In this document: positions 38,701 through 50,452 of the stretch, piece by piece
Position numbering within the stretch: the stretch's first letter is position 1
How the letters are laid out: every line of letters begins with the position of its first letter
Source: Anaeramoeba flamelloides
Taxonomy: Eukaryota; Metamonada; Anaeramoebidae
Reading direction: 5' to 3'
DNA length: 64,000 bases
Assembly: GCA_027625915.1 (NCBI GenBank)
Contig: JANTQA010000076.1
Location: 3,783,501 to 3,847,500, forward strand
Translations under genes and position numbers: made by a program
The notes under the pieces: model-generated
Seen by the model: the letters and a program-made list of their open reading frames with translations, nothing else
Database searches by the model: none
What the model was told of the DNA's origin: nothing

Positions 38701-39917
38701 TATTTTTTAATTTACAATTGAAAAAATCAAAGCAAAGAATTGAACAAAAAAATTCTCAATTAATATCCAATTATAATAAACAATTACAACAGAAATCTTT
38801 AAAATTGCAACAAGAATTAATAATTAAATCCAGAAGACAGCATAAATTTTTAATCCACGAAATTACAAAATCATTGATTGAAATTCTAATTTCTAAATTA
38901 AGAGGTATTATTAAAAATAAACTTGAAAATCAAATCAACCTGATTATCGAGAAATTAACAAAGCAAAGGAAAAATCAAAATAAATTAAAAAATAATGAAG
39001 ATGAAAATTTTCAAAAAGAAATTTCAAATCAATTAAATAACTTGATTTTCCAAAAAGAAACATTTTTAGAAACATTAATAGAGAATTTAATAAGAGAGAT
39101 TAATGGAATATTAATTATTCAATTAAAAGAAATTTTTGATCAGAAAATAAAAAACTTAAATAATTCAATTCAAAAAATTGAAAAATTTTCAAATCAATTA
39201 AACAAGAAAATTAATTTAGAATTCCAAAAAGAAAATGTTTTAATCAATCGGAAGTTTATTGATGATTTAAAAACTATAATTTTTAATAAAACTGAATTAT
39301 TAATACAATCAATCAAGATTACTCAAAAAGAAATAAACGTATTATTTGGAATAAATAAAAATATTAATAATAAAAATAATGGGGATGATGATGATGTTGG
39401 AAAGAATAAAGATGAGAACAATAATAAAGATGAGAATAATAAAGATGATGATGAGAACAATAATAAAGATGATAACAATAATAATGATGAGAATAATAAT
39501 AAAAAAATAATTATAGATGCTTATGAATTACTTATGGCGGGGAAGTATGAAGAAGCTTTTTTAATTATTCTAGGTGAAAAGAATTTTAATTTGTTATTAA
39601 AATTTTGTGAAAATATCAAAATAAATTTTTTTTTTAGTTTGAAGCCTTTTCCTCTATCACAGTCAATTTTATTGCTTTTGATCGATCAGTTATCAACAGA
39701 ATTCAATAAAAAAACGGAATTTAAAATAAATTGGATAGTTAATCTATTAGGTAAAATAAATGCTAAAAATAAAATGGTAACCAAAAATTGGAAATCTATA
39801 AAAACAAAATTAGTCGACGGAATTAGAACTTTAAATTATACGCAGATGGACAAATATTCTCAAATATATCAAAATCTTAAATTATTAGTTCAAATTTTAA
39901 CAGTTATTGAGAAATAA
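35703..39917 (+). CDS. EDC4: EDC4 / Ge-1 (Varicose) mRNA-decapping scaffold
   Basis: Single-exon ORF of 1404 aa ending in TAA. EDC4 bridges Dcp1/Dcp2 and drives 5' decapping in P-bodies. Residues 1-330 are disordered (EQ repeats, Lys-rich). Residues about 330-800 form WD40 repeats: GNVIAVNQKYLCFYTG, a block near 440-480 with CVWHPKNKD, and the clear repeat LHGHTGPITDLVFSYNGDFV ending in YW near 500-535. Residues 835-985 are disordered with poly-N. Residues 1000-1240 are predicted long helices or coiled coil. The C-terminal helical domain (about 1270-1404) begins YELLMAGKYEEAFLIILGEK and contains PFPLSQSILLLLIDQLSTEF, matching the family's L-S-Q-P-V-L-L-S-L-I-Q-Q-L-S motif. WD40 plus helical linker plus this domain is diagnostic. 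Poly-N and poly-D inserts explain the length. Confidence 0.93.
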   Translation: MFLKEESQLLSFIFLKSGKKKLRESFFNKWLNSKKSSNMNESPFLFSNVLNSGGISEPNNSLLAKSTTTKYSSKLNSIPIMSHVLKTPKSKNEEAKRSIQLPISQKEKIDLFQFFNFKNKELEQEQEQEQVQEQGQEQVQEQLSLNELKRGLNDFNEENLLFMMGNDEKLIKKMKKISNYGNQKESESESESSKELGINKIDEGQGFNEDSLHFSFRNEQKKKTKIKEKKFQKKKEKQNEKGNENKGYEYLKTQLTPREDYSSLVFGSNFSVDNEQLHVRRQSLEIDPEEINGSSNSQLINGLPLTKTEVFIEDERASLRAVKRIDASTLKLLESERIQTSGNVIAVNQKYLCFYTGLSLFVLNQHNGSIGSIDITTNSILDLSFAGDNLDYLAVVDSSNSIDIWKIKSTLKTFKPHLVFRIISGGNKKKKNKELSKSLNEFPNKTKNAYFTRCVWHPKNKDLIIAVNSNHDAIVIDLNVIKKYLKNASCEIKLSNITEGLYTLHGHTGPITDLVFSYNGDFVATSSLDGTVKYWNYLTCKCIETIIPFNGLPVNSVILVEKNIKKNSNNKEELSNNSNNKNQGQNQNQNTNKKKNQNKKKKKKEDEKPENVIILEKSSPTMNYFGIKQRNILNQNDDRDKILIIGGVNNSVIKIFNTKNWKVNQTITFGSSRTRNKNGQDSTSIKNQIKSKHNKKINSIKMDSTFQFLFAIEEQTGRFWVLHLKQSNGLLNLQNFNNRQFDSITRFDYMVEFETQEPIYNFCILNRSIRNNYDLLQANELEKGINYEQDNETNGYNNGNEQNDNLIKMKNEDSFELLLFFLQPNAPKKCILSTWECYPETDQESEKRNELVFQRSRRKKNWEKTRKKREKMKEKKSQLDKFQINFKNQSNRNRLIHNNQMNLNNIQNIDDQGTKINNNLNVNGNKDNNFVMEKRKTNYNSEVGNSNDDDRNNNNNNNNNNNNNFNQYNNNNCSDGNSNNNNNKNENENDDQYNIEDLDLFFNLQLKKSKQRIEQKNSQLISNYNKQLQQKSLKLQQELIIKSRRQHKFLIHEITKSLIEILISKLRGIIKNKLENQINLIIEKLTKQRKNQNKLKNNEDENFQKEISNQLNNLIFQKETFLETLIENLIREINGILIIQLKEIFDQKIKNLNNSIQKIEKFSNQLNKKINLEFQKENVLINRKFIDDLKTIIFNKTELLIQSIKITQKEINVLFGINKNINNKNNGDDDDVGKNKDENNNKDENNKDDDENNNKDDNNNNDENNNKKIIIDAYELLMAGKYEEAFLIILGEKNFNLLLKFCENIKINFFFSLKPFPLSQSILLLLIDQLSTEFNKKTEFKINWIVNLLGKINAKNKMVTKNWKSIKTKLVDGIRTLNYTQMDKYSQIYQNLKLLVQILTVIEK

Positions 39918-39981
39918 TAATCTATTTTTTTTGTTTTTTTTTTATGTTTATTCTATTTTTTTTTTATAGTTTCTGAAATTG

Positions 39982-39982
<1 letters not shown>

Positions 39983-40013
<31 letters not shown>
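39983..40013. repeat. TA microsatellite
   Basis: About 15 uninterrupted TA units, 65 bases after the EDC4 stop codon. Confidence 0.95.
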
Positions 40014-40016
<3 letters not shown>

Positions 40017-40554
40017 TCATTAGTATCAATTAAAATGTAATAATTAATCAATATTATATTAGAAAGACATTTTTTTTTTTTTTTGTTTTCAATTATGATT
40101 GATTGATTTGACATTTTATTCTTTTAGCAGTAAAACAATTATCAAAATCATCATTAAATAATAAAATATTTTAATTTTTTTTTTTTTGATATTTTTTGTA
40201 ATATTGTATTTAAAAAAATTTAAATTCTATATAACTTGTTAATTCTCTTGGATAGAATTGTTCTTTGTTAGAAAATTAATAATTGGTTTTTATAAAAATA
40301 ATGAACCTTAATTCAATATTTAAAAATCAAATATAGTAGGTTATCTATCAAGTTCAAGTTGTTTAAAGTTCAGAAAGTGTCAGAATTACTTCATAAGAAA
40401 TCACTATGTAATACTGGCATGGGTATAAAAAATGTGTAAAAAAAGAATTCCAAAGAAAATATTTGCTGTGAAAACACAATAAGAATAAAAAGAAATAAGA
40501 AAGTGTTTGATCATTTTTTATGGTGCTATATTTCCTATGGTAATAAAAACTTGA

Positions 40555-41345
40555 TTTCAAAATTTTTGAGTCACTTTATAATGTGAGTGGAAGTTTTTTT
40601 GAGTGTTTATTCCAGTATTCTTCTCAAAAAAATATTTTAAAATTTTTTGGATCATAATCTTTTTTTTCTTTTTCTTTGTTTTTGTTTTTCTTTTGATTTT
40701 CTTTTTTTTTTTTCTTTTTCTTTTTTTTTTTTTGCAAAAGCGCATGTGAAAAAATTAAAATATCTCAGAAAATTCAAATAATCACTAAGATAATTGAGTC
40801 TCTGTAATGTCTTTTAAAGTGAATTTAATTATTCATAGCAAAATTATTGTCAACCTTTTTTCAGTGAAAGTTTCAGTAATAAAAAATCGGGTAATACCTC
40901 AGTTCAAAAATTATGACTCGCGTTTTTTTTAGTTTTTGGTTTTATTTTTTTGAGCATTTATTATAGTATTCTTCTCAAATAAATATTTTCGAATTTTTCG
41001 AGAAAAATAATTTTTACTAAATTTACAAATTTTAGTTTTGTTTTCAAATTTTTGTTTTTCTTTGAGTTTTTTTTTAGTTTTTCTTTTTTTTTTCTTTTTC
41101 TCTTTCTTTTATTTTAATTTCTGAATTTTTTTTTATTGATGGTTTTTTTTTTAGCAAAGATCATTGGAAAAAAAAAAGATCTTCGAAAAGACCAATAATC
41201 ACTAAGAAAATTGAGACTATGTAATCTCTTCTAAAATGAATTTAATTATTTGCAAAAAATCTTCTTGTTTTTAAACTTTTGTTCAGTGAAAGTTCTGTAT
41301 AAAAATTAGTAATGCTCATTTCAAAAATTGTGACTCGCTTTTTTT
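40555..41345 (+). repeat. Two diverged near-tandem units of about 400 bp
   Basis: Unit 1 (about 40560-40940) and unit 2 (about 40975-41345) share GTATTCTTCTCAAA (start), AATAATCACTAAGA, TTTTCAGTGAAAGTT or close variants, and a CAAAAATT.TGACTCGC end. The end of unit 2 is the left terminus of element I1. An inverted relative lies at 60264-60600. It could be a tandem expansion of a family I insertion plus flank. Confidence 0.5.
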
Positions 41346-41520
41346 TTTAGTTTTATCATTTTATTTTTTTAAGGTTTAAAATATCAGGTTTTTATATATT
41401 TAGAATAATTTAAAAGTGGATTAAAATCAGATTGGGTTATTTATTTTTCTTGAATATAAAAGGAAAAAAAACTTGTTGTTTTCACTTTATAATTTCTGGT
41501 GAGTCACAATTTTTGAAATG
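41317..41520. mobile_element. Element I1, 204 bp with inverted ends
   Basis: Left end CATTTCAAAAATTGTGACTC and inverted right end GAGTCACAATTTTTGAAATG are perfect over 20 bases. A second copy in the opposite orientation is I2 (60264-60462). It is a small non-coding inverted-repeat element of unassigned class. Confidence 0.7.
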
Positions 41521-43097
41521 GTGTTTATTTCACAGTAAAAGGTGTCCGGTTTTAATGGAGAAATTAAATATATTCTAAGAGTTTATTTAGTTTCTATTCT
41601 CAAAATAAAAAATTGAATTTTGAAATATGAACATTTTTACGAATTTTATCAATTTTTTTCAAATACTTTGTTTTTTTCTTTTATTTTTATTCTTTTTTTT
41701 TTTCTTTTCTTTGTTTTTAAAAAAAAAAAAATTATTTAAAAAAAAAATGTTTGAAAATCAAAATTAATTAGATGAAAATTAAGGCTTTAAAATATCTTTT
41801 AAAATTAATACGTTCACTATTAAAAAATCTGATTGTCAATAATTTTTATTATCAAATAAATTGTGAAATTATACACAAAACATTTCAATAAAAGGGAACG
41901 AAAATTTATTTTAACATTTTTTTTTTTTATGGGAAATTTACAGTTTGCCCATGTATTTCTTTTTTGAATCTTAACCCTAATCTGAAGTATATTATTTCTC
42001 TTATTTCTAAACAATTGTAGTTTGTTTGCTTCTGAAAAAAAAAAGTGAAGTTTTCATTTTTGGCCTGTATCATTTCATTGATGGGGAGTTTAGATTTTCT
42101 ATGTGGTTTAAAATAGAATATTAATCGAAATTATATGTTTATAGCTATTTTAGCACATGAAAAACTTGTAAAAAATAATGCGATGAATGGGGATTGATGT
42201 ATGTGACAAATAGAGTAAGTATAAAACTTTACCATAAGTTCATAAAAGCTATCTAAAAAATAACTATATAATAAAAATGAACTAATTTATTGATACTTCT
42301 CAACTTTTAAGTAGTAATTGGATTAAGAGGTATACTTTTACTCATCTTTTCAATATTTATAACCTATTGAATTTGATTATATTGGCTTTTTTGTTTTTTT
42401 TTTTTTTGATAAAAATGTATTTTTATCTCGACTTTCTTCTTACTCTTGTGATTATTTTGTCAATATACTTCATCTCCTAAAGTATAAAAATTAAAATAAT
42501 AAGCTATTTTATAATTTAATTGTTCTTTTAATATAAAGGTATCACAATTTTTGGTTAGGGTGTTTAAAAAATTGAATAAAAATTTTTAAATAATTTAGTT
42601 TATTTTATCAATTGGGAAAAAATTTAGACCCAAAAAAGAAAAGATCAAGGTTTTTCAATTTGAACCCTTATTTCAGAATATATGTTAGATCAATTGAGAT
42701 AAGAAAAAAATGAGTATTAAAGAAAATATGGAGAGACAAACCAAATAGTGTTTTTTTACATGATAAGAAAGATGGTAAATGTGATATAAGTTTTTTTTTT
42801 TTTAATTTAATTAAACTTTATTTGTACTTCTTTCAATCGGGCTTAGTGATTGTTGTTTTGTTACCAAATATTCTACTTTTTTCCCTATTATTGTAAGCTT
42901 TTATACAAAAATGATTTTGATATAAATATATTCAAAAAAATTGAAAAAAAAAAAAAGTCAAGTTGTTTATGGTGATTTTTATTTAACAAAATAGTATATA
43001 TTAGTATTAAAGTATAATTGGTTTTAAATTAAGTTTAATTAAAATTTAATAATTATGTTAAGCTATTTTATGTGTTGGGTGTTTAAAAAATATTTAT

Positions 43098-43663
43098 ACT
43101 AAAATCTATGAGTTTCCATTTTTGAGTGGTTGATCGAAAAGAAAATTCTTTTTTTTTAGTCTGTTTAATAGGTTGAAAGAATTGTAATACTATAATTTAT
43201 TTCAAATTGGGATTAATTTTGATTTTTAAGAATATATTTTTAACATTTTTTCATTTTTTCATTTTATTTTTAGAATTGAAGAATTAAATATATTAGGTTT
43301 AATATTTTTTTTTCAAATGATTGATATTATGTAAAAGTTGAGTTGTTCAAAATAGATGAACTTAAATAAAATTAGTCAATGATATCGAACATTTGATCGA
43401 TCAATATTTTCTTTCTTAAATTTAAACAAATTTACCAAGATATTTTTTTTTGTTAGTTCATTCGAAACTTTTAGAAAACTCTTGGTTGATTAAGAATGGT
43501 GATTTTTTATTTTTTTTTGTGAGTATTCTTAATGAAAACTAATTTTGCTGGTTTTAATTGTTCGTTCGTTTTAATATAGTATTTTTGTAGAATATATTAA
43601 ATAAGAGTTTATATAGAAAATTAGTTTTTTGGAGTATCAAAATTTTTGAAGAAGGGTCTTTAA
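43098..43663. mobile_element. Family B element, copy B5 (most diverged)
   Basis: The interior carries the family block TTTGATCGATCAATATTTTC. The ends (TACTAAAATCTATGAGTTTC; inverted right end AATTTTTGAAGAAGGGTCTT) are recognisable but worn. Confidence 0.5.
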
Positions 43664-44296
43664 CAAAAATTTTGTTTCAAATTTTGGGATTTTTAGGATC
43701 TCTCAAATATCTCATGATTACGTAACAAAAGCTAAAAATCAATCCCACTTCAAAATCATTGGCCCATTAAAAAGTAAATTTTGAAAATAAATATTTTTAT
43801 AAATTGATTTTATCTATTATCATAAAAAGATACTATATTAATATTACATATTATACACTAGAAATATTTTTTTTTAAATTAAAAATAAAATAACAAAAAG
43901 GAAAAAAAAAATAAAAAAAAATTGTGCAATTCATTATGACTTATAGTTTAATTTATATGTGTTTTATCTTTCCATAATTTTATAATAATTTAGAATTTGT
44001 AGTTAATTGTTTTTTCTATGTATTATTTATACTTCACGTCCCCCATTTGAACCAAAACAGTATAACAATTGTTTAAAAACAAACTAAAAAAAAACATAAA
44101 CAAAGTGTATAAATATTTGGGGAAAGACAAAACATCCATTTTAATTGGAAAATTTAACTAAAAAAGTGAAGATGTGGGTTTGAAAAAATAAATATAAAAA
44201 AAAATCATAATTCCCTTAACAGACATTATTGTTCTTTTTAATAGGTACTTTCAAATAAAATTCTCTACTAATAAAAAGTTAAAATTCTTATAAAAA

Positions 44297-44298
<2 letters not shown>

Positions 44299-44332
<34 letters not shown>
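44299..44332. repeat. AT microsatellite
   Basis: About 17 uninterrupted AT units, 160 bases downstream of the end of the minus-strand ORF region. Confidence 0.95.
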
Positions 44333-44335
<3 letters not shown>

Positions 44336-44490
44336 ATTATAATTTAATTATAAAGTGCTTTAGATTCTCATAAAATTAGTTATTAAAAATTTATATGTTT
44401 TTTTTTTTTTTGATTTAAAGATTTTATAATAGAGAAGATCCTAAAATTATATATAGTTTATTTGAAATGATTCAAAAAATTCAGATATAA

Positions 44491-45825
44491 TCAGGTTTCA
44501 ATTCTGTATCTTTTGATATGAAAATTACTCATAATGTTAGCAACATCATTAAAAAGTTGGAAACTTAAATTATTAATGCCATCAAAAGTTTCAGTTATTT
44601 TATCAAAATCTGGGTTTGCGGGTGTGTAGGTATCATTAATAAGTACTTGATTTTCTGGATTTAATGTTTTTTTTTTAATAAGTTTTTGATCTTGATCTTG
44701 ACTAAATGGGTGTTTATAATAATTTAAACAATTTTGGTGAAATAAATTATAAATTTCTTGAAAAATATTTTTTTTTATTTGAGAAATATTATTACTTTGA
44801 TTTTGTAGATTCAAAATTAATTTATTTATGGTATGTTCGTATTCAAAAATATTATTTAATATATTTTCCAAATAATTGATATTCTTTTCATTCTTTTTAA
44901 TAAAGTGTTCTTTTGGTTTTTTTTCTTGTATTTTTTGTATTCTAATAGATTTCAAATTTTTTTTTTCTTGATCTGTGATTTTTTCTTGTATTAAGTTTTG
45001 ATTTTTTTTTTTGATAAATAATCCTTCAAAATCTTTTGGAATTTTATTTTCTAATTTTGTTTTAAATGGTATTGTATTAATAGGTTTTTTTTTGGTAAAT
45101 TGTGTTTATGAAAATGGTTTTTGATTTTTTCTTTTCTTTAATTTCCCTTTCCGGTTATACCAGTTATTTTTCGTGTACTTCTTTTTATGGCACTCGAAAA
45201 GTATTTGATTTTTCTTTTTTTTCTTGAATCTATTATCAATATAAGGATTATAATTTTTTTTACGTGACATCCCTCTTCTTTTTTTTTCAATTTCATTTGA
45301 TTTTTTATATTGTGGTTTTCTTTTGTTTGTAAGGTTTTTTTTTTTTTTTTTTGAATAAGATCTAAAATATGAATTTGAACTGGGTGTTGTGTTTGAGAGG
45401 GGGATGGTTTCTGTACAAGAGCTAGAACTAGAAATGATTGAAGGACTTGAACTGAAATCAAATAACATTTTTGAAATAGAGTTTGAACTATAATTTGAAT
45501 CTGAGAATTCCGTTATATTTACTTTCCAGCCACAAAGTTTCTTTTTCAAGGATAATTCTTTTTTATAATTTGCAAATTCATTTTCCATCTTGTTACGTTT
45601 AGGAATATTAGTTACATCAACGTTTTTAAGTCTTATCTGAATTTTGCAGTTACGGGTTTTGTATCTTCGTACATGATACTTTCTCCAGAAACAGTTACTG
45701 CAAAGATCAATCAATTGTATTGGATAAGTTATGATGTTTCTTTTCCATTTATGATGAAATTTTAAAGAGAGGGTAATAAGTTGTACAGCAAAAAATTTTG
45801 ATTTTTTGTTGCATTGTGAACAAAA
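44491..45825 (-). pseudogene. Interrupted ORF pair, basic protein with CxxC...CxxC
   Basis: One reading frame stays open from 45825 down to a TAA at 45106-45108, then remains open in the same frame for 204 more codons to a TGA at 44491-44493. Two such long open stretches in one frame are very unlikely by chance, so this is or was one gene. No ATG opens the frame at its 5' edge; the preceding bases ATGAAATAG could be a splice acceptor, so an upstream exon is likely. The N-terminal part reads FCSQCNKKSKFF, then LIDLCSNCFWRKY about 36 residues on, a possible zinc-binding pair. A Ser-rich and a Lys/Arg-rich middle follow. The second half is helical. I recognise no family. No GT...AG pair I tried removes the TAA while keeping the frame. 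Alternatives are a decaying gene, stop readthrough or an assembly error. Confidence 0.5.
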
Positions 45826-45962
45826 CTATTTCATTATAATAAGAATAGTAAATATTTCAGAAAATTTACAGAATTTAAAAAAAAAAAATGAAAAATTCTT
45901 TTAAAATTACAAAATTAAAAGAATTAATTTAAAATTAATCAATTATTTTGGGGTACTCTCAA

Positions 45963-46056
45963 AACAAAAAAGTTTTGGATCTTTCAAATATTTCAATCTC
46001 CTGGCATAATAACCGTCGACAATATAATTTCTTAAGTGATCAAAAAAAAATAGGTA
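45963..46056 (-). other. Coding-like fragment upstream of the interrupted ORF
   Basis: A minus-strand frame reads a protein-like stretch containing NYIVDGYYARRLKYLKDPKL, bounded by stops and without an ATG. A related frame occurs at 43690-43790 (minus), reading YVIMRYLRDPKNPK. It may be an exon or relic of the gene at 44491-45825 or of a duplicate, but no splice joining with matching phase was found. Confidence 0.25.
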
Positions 46057-49000
46057 ATTTGGGCGGTAGATTTTTCAATTTAGTTGGTTCTCAAAAAAAT
46101 AGATAAAAATTGATTTTTATTCTTTTTTTTTTTAATACTGTTATTTTCACATTAACTAATTAAAAATTTTTCTTTCAAGTTGCCAAATTGTTTCCATTGG
46201 CTATTTTGTTGTTGAAAAAAAAACCTAGATCTTGCCAAAATCAATTGGAAAAGGTATTTATAGAAATTTAATTTTGCCTTGTTCTTGAACATTAAGGTAA
46301 AGTTCTGATTTGTTTGGTTAGATTTTAAATATATTTCTATTTCTATTAATCTTGATCATTAGAAACTCTGATTTTTGCTTTGATTGTGGCTTTTAAAAAA
46401 ACTATATCAATTGAGGCAAGACATATAACTTGAATTTAAAAAATACTGTTAGAATCAAATTATCATCTAATAATATTATCTGAAAGTTCAATAAGGAATC
46501 TTAATTAAATTTCTATAAATTACACCTTTCAATTGGTTCTGTGATAATTTTTGGATTTCGTCAACGAACAATTATTATAAAATATTTGGGAACTTGATTG
46601 AAAATTTTTTCATTTGTTTATTGGACACTAGTAGTGGTATTTGTTTTCAACAGGGTTTTCGAATTATTTATCAAAGTATTTGATCAAAATAATGGGAAAA
46701 CATTGGTAATCAAAATCTGATAAGATCATTAATCTAACCAGTATAGGTGAAAATAAAATTTAAAATGATATTTTTCAGAGGGGGTTGAGAATTGAAAATA
46801 AAGTGATCTCCTGAGATAAAAATTAGCAAGTAATATTGTCAATAATATAATTATAATATTATATTTTCAAAATTTTCTCTTGGGAAATCTTTGTTTTTTT
46901 TTAGTCGACTATTGTTAAGTTGTTGTTGTTTGTACCTTTCTTTTCAGTTTGATTTATGGATCGTTTTTTTGAGATGATTTTTTACTACCAAATCACTATT
47001 TTCAAGAGAAGGTGGTCAATTCTAGATTGGTAATATTCTCGCACAAATGTTCATCATCAATACACCCCAAATACTGATAAAATTGTGTCTTATAAGGGCA
47101 AAAGTAACTCTTTTTAAGAACTTTTTATGTAACTGTAATTTTTTTTTTTTTCTATAATTAATTGTTGGTGTTAGGGGTTCAATAAAAGAATCATTTAATG
47201 TTGTAATGAGAGATTTTGGTAATTGCTAAATTTGAGACTGTCAATTCAAAGTTTGTACAATATTGGCATGGTAGAAGAAGTAATTGAAACTTAATATATT
47301 TTTTGAAAAAAAAACGAGTTTTTTGTAATTTCAATATGAAGAAATTTGAAAGTTTTCAATTTATACTATTTTTTCAAATTTGATCATATTTAAATTAAAA
47401 GAGAATTCTATTTAAATAGAGATAATGTTGTAATTAAGGGGTGTGGTGTTATTAGATTGTGGGCTATGTTGTTGGTGAATATTTTAACAAGAATGTGATG
47501 GTTTTAGAATTTTCTACTTTTTGAAAAAAATGGTACTTCATTTAATTATTTTTAAAATAAAAATTTGATGGGATTGAGGTATGTGTTTATAGTTTAAATT
47601 CCTTGTATAGTTTATTTTTATAGAGATTTGGGGATTTTGAAATATCTGAAATTCTTGTCAGTAAGTGGCATTAATCAAAAAGAGATATTTTTGAGAATTT
47701 GTCAGTAACTTTAGGCAAAATTTTAAAAAAAGGGTATGAAAAAAGGGGTATTGAAATTTTTCCTCTGTGTCAATTTTTAAAATTCATTGCCTTTCAGAAA
47801 AGCGTCTATGTTTTTTTTTTATTTCTGGTGTTTGGTAAAGAGGGTTAAAAAAATGATATAAAAGGTCAAAATCGGAATGGTTTAAAATTTATTATTATTA
47901 TTCTTTATTATTTTTTAAACAGATTAGATTTTGCTAAATATACTAAAACATGTATGAAATTGTATATAATCCAATAAAATACCCATTTCTAGGGTAAAAT
48001 AGTTTTTTCTTGGCTTGTATAATAATTTTTTTTAATTTAAACACAAAAATTAACTAATTTATGTAGATATAATTCACAAAAGTTTCTTAAATGTAAAATT
48101 CTACAGATTTTTTACTACAAAGCCTCAATGCATTTTTTTTGATACAACAAATTGGAATTTGAAAAATAGAATCAAAATATAAAAAAAAAAATTATCAAAA
48201 AAATCACAAAAAAAAACGAAGTGTCTTCGTAATCGGATTTCTTATATATATATATTGTTACGGGTTAGACAAAAGACTTGTCTAATCTGTTAAATAGAGA
48301 ATTTTGAAGTGGATAAATTTGAGACTTCAAATTCAAATAATATCTAAAGACAGAGTTATCAGAAATGTTTTAATCCTAATTTAGTTTTCTAAAAAGAAAA
48401 AAAAAGAAGGTAATCGGGTTTCTATTTCAAAAACAAATGATTAAATATTCGCTGATTAATTGGGGGTCAAGAAAAAAATACGAATACAAAAACAAAAATA
48501 AACAAAAAAAAAATCACAGCTACTTTTTAATCCTTATTAAGATTTGTAAAGGTGCAATGTCACAATTTATGAAAACACAATGGGCGAAATTATTAGATAC
48601 TTTGATATTTTAAAAAAAAAACATTTCAAACACGGTCGATATATGACACTAACATTAAAGTAGGAAAACAAAATTATACTACTTTTTCCTTCTTCATATC
48701 ACTTGGATGAAAAAATTAAATTGAAATAAAAAAGTTAGACAAAATTACAACTTCAATTATCATTTCATCCCTTGTTAAACGGTTTTATTCAAAACGTAAT
48801 CAACATTCCAGTTCTTAAAATTCTTGAGGTTGTTGTGTTTATTGTTGTTATTAACCAACTTTTTTAAAAGCCTCTAGTCTTGAAAACAAGGTCTGTTTTT
48901 GGGTAAAAAAAATTAAATAGATCTGACAATGAATTTTCTTTAAACTCAACTTTCGGATATTTATATTGAAGAGATAATAATTAATATTTTTGAAAACACT

Positions 49001-49146
49001 TTTATCATCTAAAAAAACCCAAACACGGAAAAAAATAACTGATGATAAATATTGAGAGTGTCCTAGGTTTTTTTTACTTTTTGGAATAAACCGAAATTTA
49101 CTTAAAATTTTCTGTTTATAACAAAAATTATAAAAAAACTTATGGG

Positions 49147-49217
49147 GGTTTTCCAAAATTCAAAAGAATTGAGTAAAATCCTTGATTTTACTCTATTCTT
49201 TTAAATTCTGGAAAACC
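49147..49217. repeat. 33-bp hairpin
   Basis: The left arm begins GGTTTTCCAAAATTCAAAAG and the right arm is its complement with three mismatches, separated by only about four bases. A stem this long with almost no loop would form a cruciform or a stable RNA hairpin. No second copy was seen in the window. Confidence 0.75.
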
Positions 49218-50452
49218 TAACGGAAAATCAAAGAAAAAATATTTTTATCATTTTAAAAGAACAAATAATTCCCTAATAGTCAAAATAATTGATTCCCTAT
49301 TTGAAAGATATTCATCATATTTAAAATACTGTTTAAAATATAATAAAATGACTTCTTATCTAGAAGCAAAAAATTGTTTTGAAATTTTTTACTATTAAAT
49401 CGAAAAATAATATGAATAGAACCTGGAAAATTGGATTATTCTATTTAAATTGTAAAATATCTTGAAAAATATTTTTTGATCAAAGATACTTTATTCGCCA
49501 ATAGTGTTTATTCCAATTGAAGTTATTAAAAAGGGTAAAATTAGCAAATATTTAATTTTTTTTTGAAAAAATTTTTTCATGATCGTGATTTCTTAAAAAG
49601 ATTTTGAAGTTTTTGTATCTCAAAATTTTATATTCAATTTTTCAATATAAAGAAAACATAAAATGATTTTTTGATCCTAATTGATAAATATTTTATAAGA
49701 CCATTCCTTTCACATTTCAAATGGGTTTCGAAATTAATTGTCCGGGAAATTTGGTGAATTACAAAGATAATTCTTGATTCAACACAAAAATTTCGGTTTA
49801 TTTTCAAATTTCCAATTCAATGAATAATTAAAAAAGGGTGGAAGACTATTCGACCTATATGCTCTATGTGGGTTGAAATAAAATACTATAAACAGAAAAA
49901 AAACTTTAAAAGACAATGGATTGAGGAAAAGTCAAAATAATATAAATATTGCAATTTTTGGAATTTTTAAGATTTTGCTTGAAAATCATTCATTGATCCT
50001 AAAACTTTTTGAATTTCCGAACAAAACAAGGCAAAACCCAAAAGCTGTTTTTTACTTTGATATTAAGATAATGCCACTCCACTTTCTTTTCAAGTATATT
50101 TATACACTCTCGCTACACTCTAAAATACTTGAAGAGGAAGAGGAGTGACATTTTCCTCAGGAAATTTTTTTCTTCAAAATTTGTTGAGATTAATTTGGAT
50201 TTGACGAAGGAAAATTGTTTTTTGCCTAACTAAAAATTTTCAAAAAAAAACCGAAATTTTTCAAGTTAACAAGATCCCTGAGATCAAGTTTCTTTTAAGT
50301 CTTTAAATATGTTACTAGGTGGAAAAATAGTATTCACTAACCATAAAATTCGACTAATCCTTAAGGTTGTATTTTTTTTGTTGTTAAAATATTTTCGATA
50401 AAATGTTTAACTTACACTAACTAAAGATGAGTACAGTCGTGAAAAAAACTTG

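Larger units (their letters stand above)
39918..44490. other. 4.6-kb gene-free block
   Basis: It begins with the 3' flank of EDC4 and a TA microsatellite (39983-40013). A region of roughly 400-bp near-tandem repeats follows (40555-41345), then element I1 (41317-41520), unfeatured AT-rich sequence 41521-43097, B5 (43098-43663), a fragment at 43680-43790 similar to 45960-46056, and a second TA microsatellite (44299-44332). Confidence 0.6.

Noticed and set aside
47160-47640. G-richer stretch suspected to be a gene
   Set aside because: No open frame of useful length on either strand and no recognisable motif.
48851-49156. 101-codon minus-strand frame
   Set aside because: Its start lies at the edge of the 49147-49217 hairpin with a TTG start, and its composition is AT-driven.
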